Positions 57,370-64,000 of a stretch of DNA of 64,000 bases are shown here, piece by piece (the stretch's first letter is position 1; each line of letters starts with the position of its first letter). A program made the translations under genes and the position numbers. Source of the stretch: Escallonia rubra (Eukaryota > Streptophyta > Magnoliopsida > Escalloniales > Escalloniaceae). The notes under the pieces were generated by a model. That model was not told the origin of the DNA. It did no database searches and was given only the letters and a program-made list of their open reading frames with translations. The DNA lies in contig JAVXUO010002964.1 in NCBI GenBank assembly GCA_033065855.1, forward strand, positions 59,224-123,223. The letters are read 5' to 3'.

Positions 57370-60300
57370 ATGGCCTCGTCTGTGGGTGAAAACACTCCAA
57401 GTGCCAATGGCCAGCCGGAGATCGTCCGTCCGCTGGCAAACTTCCAGCCTAGTTTATGGGGTGATCGCTTCACTTCATTTGATTCAGATGATAAGGTAAG
57501 AGTAGACGCTCGGTGTGCGCGAGTGCGTATGTATGAGTTTCTCTGTGTGTCTGGAAAGAGGGATCAACAACAATGGAGTTTGGATCTCCTGCTGCAAAAA
57601 CTACAGCAAGGGGTTGCTGTTGGTAGCGCGAAGTCCCTCTTTGTACCTCCAATAAACGTAGAAACAGTAAAGAGCCAACCTTGGTAACGTGTTACTGAAA
57701 GGGCGTTGACTTCCTATTTTGTTCTTTTGTCCTTTTTAACATTTACACCACAAGCCAAAGCATTTCAAAGGCAAAATTAAATCTATTCTCTTATATTTAG
57801 CGTTGTAATCGTACTAACTTAATAGTAAGCAATTACGTGTATATATGTGGTCGCTAGTCTTAATTACATAACATTTTATGAATCCCTAGTATCCGAAGTG
57901 TACAGAGCTATATCTTATCACTTCCAAATAATAATCTCATGCAGTTGTTATTAGAGTACAAAATGCATTTGTCACTTAGTAGCCGTTAGTTTGCAATTCT
58001 CATTTTCAGTATTTGTAATGGTGGCAAAATTAAATATTCTCTTTTTGGTTGTTCGTTTATAATATTTCATTTTTGGGTGTTCTTAAAATTTTCTGACAGG
58101 TTATAACTGTGTGTCAGAGAAAAACATGCGGTGTACAATTTTTTTTATTTTAACAGAGTTGTCAGGTCCAACAACCGTGGCACCACCCCGCTGCTTCCGG
58201 TCGAAACCCCAACACCACCGTAAGCCACCCTTCTCACCACTACTCGCCACCCACACCCACCAGAACAACTGTAGCACCACCCGAAAGCTTCATATCGAAG
58301 CCCCAGTACCATTATAAGCTAACCTCCTCGCCACCCACACCCACACCCACCATGAACATCGTCGTTAAACACCAAAATCGAACTAGATCGCTACCCCCAA
58401 CAGCCGTGAAACACCATAGGACCACTCTCAACCACTAGCACAGCCGCGTCTACTACTATTTGTTCTATCCACCAACATTCGAGACCCACGACTGTTGCTA
58501 CGCGGTTCCAAACACCGGATCGCCACATAATAGCCACTCAAGCACCACAACGCCACCCTCAACCAAAGGTTTAGCCTCTTGATGGCATTTAGTGGTGGTG
58601 GATATGGGGGTTTTGCGGCGGCAGTGTTTGAAGAAGAAAGATGGGTGGTGTTTCTTTTGGGAAATGAAAAATGAGTGGGTCAGCCGGTCAGCTTCTGTAG
58701 AGAGGCTGGTTAGTGAGCTTTGATGTCAGATTTATTGAGGGATTTTAGGGTTATTGTGGTAACATAACACATCAATAGTAAGGATATTTTGATAAATTAT
58801 AGTGGAAAAACGGATACGAAAAGCAAACAAAACTATATGACAAAAAAAAACAACATTGGGTACTTTTTGCAAAACTATAAACGAACAAGATGTTGCTTTT
58901 GTTTTAATTTGTTTTTAAACTAAAAACTCATAATAATACAACAAGAAATAAAAGTTGAAAATAAAAAATGTAAACAAAGAACCCCTAAGATTCTCTTCAT
59001 TCATGGCAACACAAACTTAACATTTCACGTCAAAAAGTTTACATAGAAATTTTTATCTTAGTTAGTGAATGTGGTCTCAAATATGGCAAGCGGACGAATG
59101 TACGTACTTCGTCTGTCCTTCGTTAGCATTTCGGCTTCTCAGGAGGCAAATTTCTATGTATCTCAATAGCTTTGGACTTGACAGATGTATCTAAATAGAT
59201 TTTCTGGTACATATGTAGTATACACTAGTGTTAGATTTATTGAGAAAACTGAATGCGTTTCTTATTATGGATAGAGGAGGTTTGAACTCAATTATTAGGT
59301 ACTGTGCTAATACAGGTTTCGGAAAGGTATGCTAAAGAAATCGAAGTGCAGAAAGAGAAAGTGAGAAGTACAATATTAGCTGCTGCCGGCAGCAACCAAG
59401 TTGAGAAAATGTGTTTGATCGACGCCGTTCAACGCCTTGGTGTGGCAAGTCACTTTGAGAAAGAAATTGACGCGCAACTGGAACAGATTTTCGCCGGTGA
59501 ATCAGCCAATACAGACTATGATTTATACACGGTTGCACTTCACTTCCGATTATGCAGACAACGTGGTTATAATGTTTCCTGCAGTAAGTCCCTTTCTTGC
59601 TTATATTCAAAGTGGAACCGTGGTGGGGCAAAAAAAAAGAGTCCAACAATTGCAGCAATTTCAAAAACTCGAGGCCAATATACAAAGTATTTGCACCTCG
59701 ATCTGCTGTTACTTCGTTAGGAGTTAAAAGTTTTTGCTTTTGCCACACAGAAGGATGTGAATTTATCACAATCTTGCTGACATATTTTTAATTCCAGCCA
59801 TCCCAAACGAGATGGCAGCACCCACCACATATAAATTATAGCACTCACATTTCTCAACATTCGGCTGCAATGAGCGTTGTAGCACGAGGGTACAGCCTCC
59901 CCATGTAGGCAACAGCTAATGATTGAAATATATGGTTAGTAACATTTTACAAATACTTTCAGCGACAAATGTTAACAGCTATTGTTAGTGTGACTAATCA
60001 TTTTTAGTGATTTCGAATTATCGTTATATAGGAGTTGAAGCATCTTGCTAGAACCCCAATTACAACCAAAAGTTTTTCTACTTAATTTGTTTATAAGCTT
60101 ACTCTTCCCCGTCTCGATAGATACTATTATTGAGAAACCATAAAGAGCCCCTAATTCAAAGATTTGATTTGACATGTTTTTTAAGCAATGGGGGTAAACA
60201 AGGGCAATTGTCTATTTCTACATCATATACTCCTTTTTCACACTTTTTTGACAATCTTTTATTGCTTTTAGCTACTAATAAATTTGGACGAGCACATTAC

Positions 60301-63300
60301 TGTGTAGAAATACCCGTCCTGTAAACATTATTGGCTGCTTTCATGGGTTGTATGGAGATGCATACAGTCCCACTGTAGCGACATTTAATCATCGCTAAAT
60401 ACTTGTAGTAACATATATATAGTCATGAAAAAGTGCTGCTAAAAATTGTCGTTAAAGGTGTCGACAAAAATACTAGTAAGCATGTCGAGTGACCATTATT
60501 GTTGTTAAACGGAGACATAGAAGTATCTTGGTACAATTTGAGTAGTAGCAAAAGTTACAAGCTCACGTTGCTTACCATATTACTTCAATTAAGAACTGCA
60601 TGACTGTGAGTGTTTCAAGACTCCTGCAAAAAGTTATATGAACTACGTGCAAGAATCAAAATCGTGTATCATATTTAGCTGTTGAATTGGAGCTACCGCC
60701 TATTGTAGCAAAGGCTTGTCTTCAGAACTAGTTTATGTCAAAGTTCGCACTTACTTCAATAACATAGAAAATCTCAAATACTGGCCAATGAATCAGGTAC
60801 ATTTGAGAAATTCAAAGATAGCAGTGGAAAGTTCAAACCAGCAGTAGCAAGTGACCCAAGGGGTATGCTGGCGTTGTATGAAGCTTCGCAGTTAAGGGTA
60901 AAAGGAGAAGATATCCTAGATGAGGCCCTTGAGTTTACAACAACTCATCTCGAGTCCTGTGAATTGGATTTGAACCCAAATTTTGCAAATCAAGTGAAGC
61001 ATGCCCTGTATCAACAACTCCGTAAGGGAATCCCGAGAGTGGAAGCACGTCATTTCTTATCAGTATACGAAGACGACAAGTCAAAGAATGAGTCACTACT
61101 AAAGCTGGCAAAGTTGGATTTCAATTTTCTGCAGTTGTTGCACAAGAAAGAACTCTGTGAAGTCTCAAGGTAATTCCGCTCACATGACGAAATAATGCTT
61201 TTCTCATAATCTCATATGCAGTGGTAGTAAATTAAGTGTTTGTTTATATCCCAGGTGGTGGAAAGACTTGGATTTTGTGTCAAAACTTCCATACGCTAGA
61301 GATAGGATGGTGGAATGCTACTTTTGGACTCTGGGTCTGTACTCTGAGCCTCGTTACTCTCTTGGAAGGATCATCGTTGCCAAGACCGTAGCCATGATAT
61401 CAGTCCTAGATGATACCTATGATGCGTACGGTACAGTTGAAGAACTACAACTATTTACAGACTCGGTAGAGCGGTAAAGTATCTCCGGTTTAGTTTCATA
61501 TTAAAAGTTTTCGAAAAGGATTGTGACATGAAACAGAGCAGTTGATAAATTCGTGTGATGTTGCAGGTGGGATATTAGCGTCATCAATCAACTCCCAGAG
61601 TACATGAAACCTTTATATGCAGCTCTATTAGGTCTTTACGATGGTTTTGAGGAGGAAATGACAAAGCAAGGAAAATCATATGCTGCTTGTTATGCCAGAG
61701 AACACGTATGACTCCCTAATTCGTATATTTTTTTGGTCCTATCTCCTTATTTTTCTTTCTTTTATTTGTGTAAGTTTTCATGAAAGGTTATCGGCTAAGT
61801 TACAGCAATAAAATCCTAGAACACGAACTTCGTTTATTCTTCTTTAACGCCAAGAGTCGAGATCATCTATGTCTACCCCTTCACTTCCCTAACTTCGGGA
61901 TTCTATTAGGAAGATTAGCAGGGAACCAAGTGTCCACCACCAAGATGACCTGCATATACAAGATGAGTCTAACTCCACCTAAAGGATTTAACCAATAAGA
62001 CTTGTTATATATATATATATATGCCATCCTTGTTTTTATGCCCCGAATTATTTTTACTTTACTCAATGTGGAACTAAAAATCTTCTGACGTCCATCTCAA
62101 CATTATCCACTCACATGTGAGTTACTAACTATCGAAGCTCCCTCTCGAATCATGCTCTGTCCAAAACCACCGCACCTCCAATAGCCACAGACACAAGTGG
62201 AGGGCTTATGTCGCCACCATGGGCTTTGGAACCATGTTAGGGAGATTCACACGGAGTCAAGTGTCTACCACCAAGATGAACCATATATTCTTGATGAGCC
62301 AAGTTCCACTTAAAAGCTCAAGTCAACACACACACACACACACACACATTCATTTAGTTATATGTGTACGTGTATATATAAATACAGATATGCATACTCA
62401 ATATTCCTTCATATATATGGTTATGACCAAGTTATGTTCTTACACTTGATGTGACATTAAGTAACCTCGCACGTGTATCTCAACTGTTCATTTATTTTCG
62501 ATCGGGTCCTTCAGATTTTCAAACCTTGAAGTCCTTGTCGAGACCCAAAATTTATTGTTGCAAAAAGTTTCACTCGCCATGTCAGCCGTCCGTTTGGTTA
62601 GCAGTTCTATTGTGAGGTATGAGGTACTATTGCTCGTTAGGTCATCATAGTAATGGGTTTTCTCAGGCCCTGTTTAAAATGGATTGCCAGGAGAGACACC
62701 TAGCAGAACTAACCCACCCACCACAATGGCTCTGCGAATCGGTGAAGTAGACTGTATAACTTGCAAATTCGACGCTAAGGGACAACTTTAGTTCCACGAA
62801 AACAACTCAATTTGAGCATGAAAGATATGGATAAATCAATAAAATTCGGGGAGGCTTCATGAAAAACCGTTAACATATATGTGTTTATTTTGTGGATGTT
62901 TAGATGAAAGACTTGGTGAAGGCTTACAACACGGAGGCCAAGTGGTTCCTTGCTGGATACTTGCCTCGATTTGATGAGTACATGGACATCGCCTCGGTCA
63001 CCAGCACTAATTTTGTACTTGCAAGCGCATGCTTTCTCGGCATGGCTGAAGTTGCTACAAAGGAAGCGTATGATTGGTTGCGAACTAAACCGAAAAGTCT
63101 TATGGCTTGTGTCACAATTGGCCGGCTCGTTGATGACATTGCAACCTATGAGGTAAATTTATAGAGAGACGTAGCACAATGGAGGCCCTTCCTTCTTTTT
63201 AAACAAAATTTCAGAAAGAAATTGGTAAGAGTAGCAATAAGATATGCATAAATTGGCCACTATTTTAAGTGCCGCACTTTATTCTCGTACGTACAGGTCA

Positions 63301-63743
63301 CTTTTTTCGAAACTCGGTGAGCCAAAATTAAAATTAAAATGTCGAAAAACGTAACATTAGGCCTGCTAATTTGGATTCTCTAAGTAGCTGTACACAATAT
63401 TTCTAGCATGTTCCCTGACCTTTTGCATTTATACTTATTTTCAAAGGTTGAAAAAGAGAGAGGCCAACTAGCCACAGGGATAGAATGCTACATGAAGGAG
63501 CATGACGTGTCAAAAGAAGAGGCGATCAGTGAATTTAAGACAAGAATAGAGGATGCATGGAAGGATCTGAACGAGGAACTAATGAAGCCAACATCGGTCT
63601 CAAAGCATCTTGTCATACGTATAATGAACCTAGCGCGCTTGCTTGATGTAACGTACAAAAATTTTGACGATGGATACACTCATCCAGAGAAAGTTCTGAA
63701 AGCACATGTCCTTAAACTACTGGTCAATCCCGTAGATGTTTGA
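57370..63743 (+). CDS. Terpene synthase, TPS-a (sesquiterpene synthase-like), gene B
   Basis: Second copy of the gene at 30349, predicted to encode the same 556-residue protein, so the same catalytic role is expected. Exons: 57370-57495, 59316-59583, 60797-61169, 61255-61473, 61567-61705, 62904-63152, 63447-63743; every GT/AG border checked is intact. All catalytic motifs (RP(x8)W, RDR, DDTYD, NSE/DTE) are present. It differs from gene A only in non-coding DNA: a replaced patch of about 50-80 bp and a small deletion in intron 1 (near 57771-57822 and 58117), and a shorter TA array in intron 5 (62006-62022). The promoter proximal to the ATG is the same, so both copies are probably expressed alike, unless the upstream hAT and CACTA differences matter. 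Confidence 0.95.
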
Positions 63744-63812
63744 GCATTGGCGTTTTCCTTGGCTTGCTTGTTGTTTGAATAACCAAATGGGATGTCACAT
63801 CCTTAAATGCTT

Positions 63813-63873
63813 AATAAATCCCATAGCCGTTAGCATTGGGTTATAAGTTGTGTTTGCTTGTTGTTTAAATAAA
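63813..63873 (+). terminator. Candidate polyadenylation signals of TPS gene B
   Basis: AATAAA at 63813-63818 and 63868-63873, at the same spacing as in gene A. Confidence 0.55.
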
Positions 63874-64000
63874 CAAAGGTCCTGTTTCTGTGCTTGTCGA
63901 TCTCATTTTCAGCTTTTCTTCCCCCTTTTAGCCACTTTTTCTTTAATGAAAATGAAAAGAACTATCTTCAACCTTTTTCAGTAGAATTTTTTATTTTTAT

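Larger units (their letters stand above)
43830..64000 (+). repeat. Duplicated segment, copy 2
   Basis: Copy of 19682-37048 in direct orientation, reaching the right edge of the window. The offset changes stepwise at indels, for example 27021 at exon 1, 26956 at exons 2-5 and 26930 at exons 6-7. It carries two additions absent from copy 1: most of a CACTA transposase (45981-48533) and a hAT element (50552-51528). Confidence 0.93.

Overview
This is nuclear DNA from a flowering plant, most likely a eudicot. The evidence is intron-containing plant gene families (a NAC transcription factor and TPS-a terpene synthases), AT-rich introns, and a dense load of plant transposons (CACTA, hAT, L1-type LINE, LTR elements). 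The species cannot be told from the sequence alone.

Left part (1-19681): the right end of a CACTA transposon (1-494) is followed by a NAC gene on the minus strand (873-6742). Its third exon is split by a 3.4 kb LTR element that carries only gag-protease (1286-4688). Next come about 1 kb of AT-rich intergenic DNA and a probable long LTR holding a 123-bp minisatellite (about 7833-10990). A decayed L1-type LINE on the minus strand follows (about 11279-19180), itself interrupted by a 3.5 kb LTR-like insertion (12365-15909).

Right part (19682-64000): two copies of one large segment lie head to tail, 19682 to about 37048 and about 43830 to 64000. Each copy ends in a complete seven-exon TPS-a gene (30349-36813 and 57370-63743). 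Each gene is predicted to encode the same 556-residue cytosolic sesquiterpene-synthase-like protein, with RP(x8)W, RDR, DDTYD and NSE/DTE motifs intact. Upstream of each gene lie roughly 9-12 kb of reiterated, decaying pieces of the gene's own promoter and exon 1, some fused to antisense CACTA transposase sequence. Between the two segments are a broken TPS exon 4-5 fragment (37803-38153), a third partial copy of the promoter/exon-1 region (39722-41667) and a complete non-autonomous CACTA element (42270-44576). Copy 1 begins inside a twin of that CACTA element, at a 139-bp minisatellite. That points to unequal exchange with a unit of about 24 kb, so the left part of the next unit may continue beyond the window.

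The copies are almost identical in exons but differ by clear structural events. A 977-bp hAT element with an 8-bp target duplication is present only in copy 2, and copy 1 retains the empty site. Copy 1 and copy 2 keep complementary remnants of one CACTA transposase. A GA microsatellite is about 98 bp in copy 1 and about 21 bp in copy 2. The locus looks like a recently amplified terpene synthase cluster growing inside, and rearranged by, CACTA transposons. All coordinates were read by eye, so edges of old repeats are approximate.
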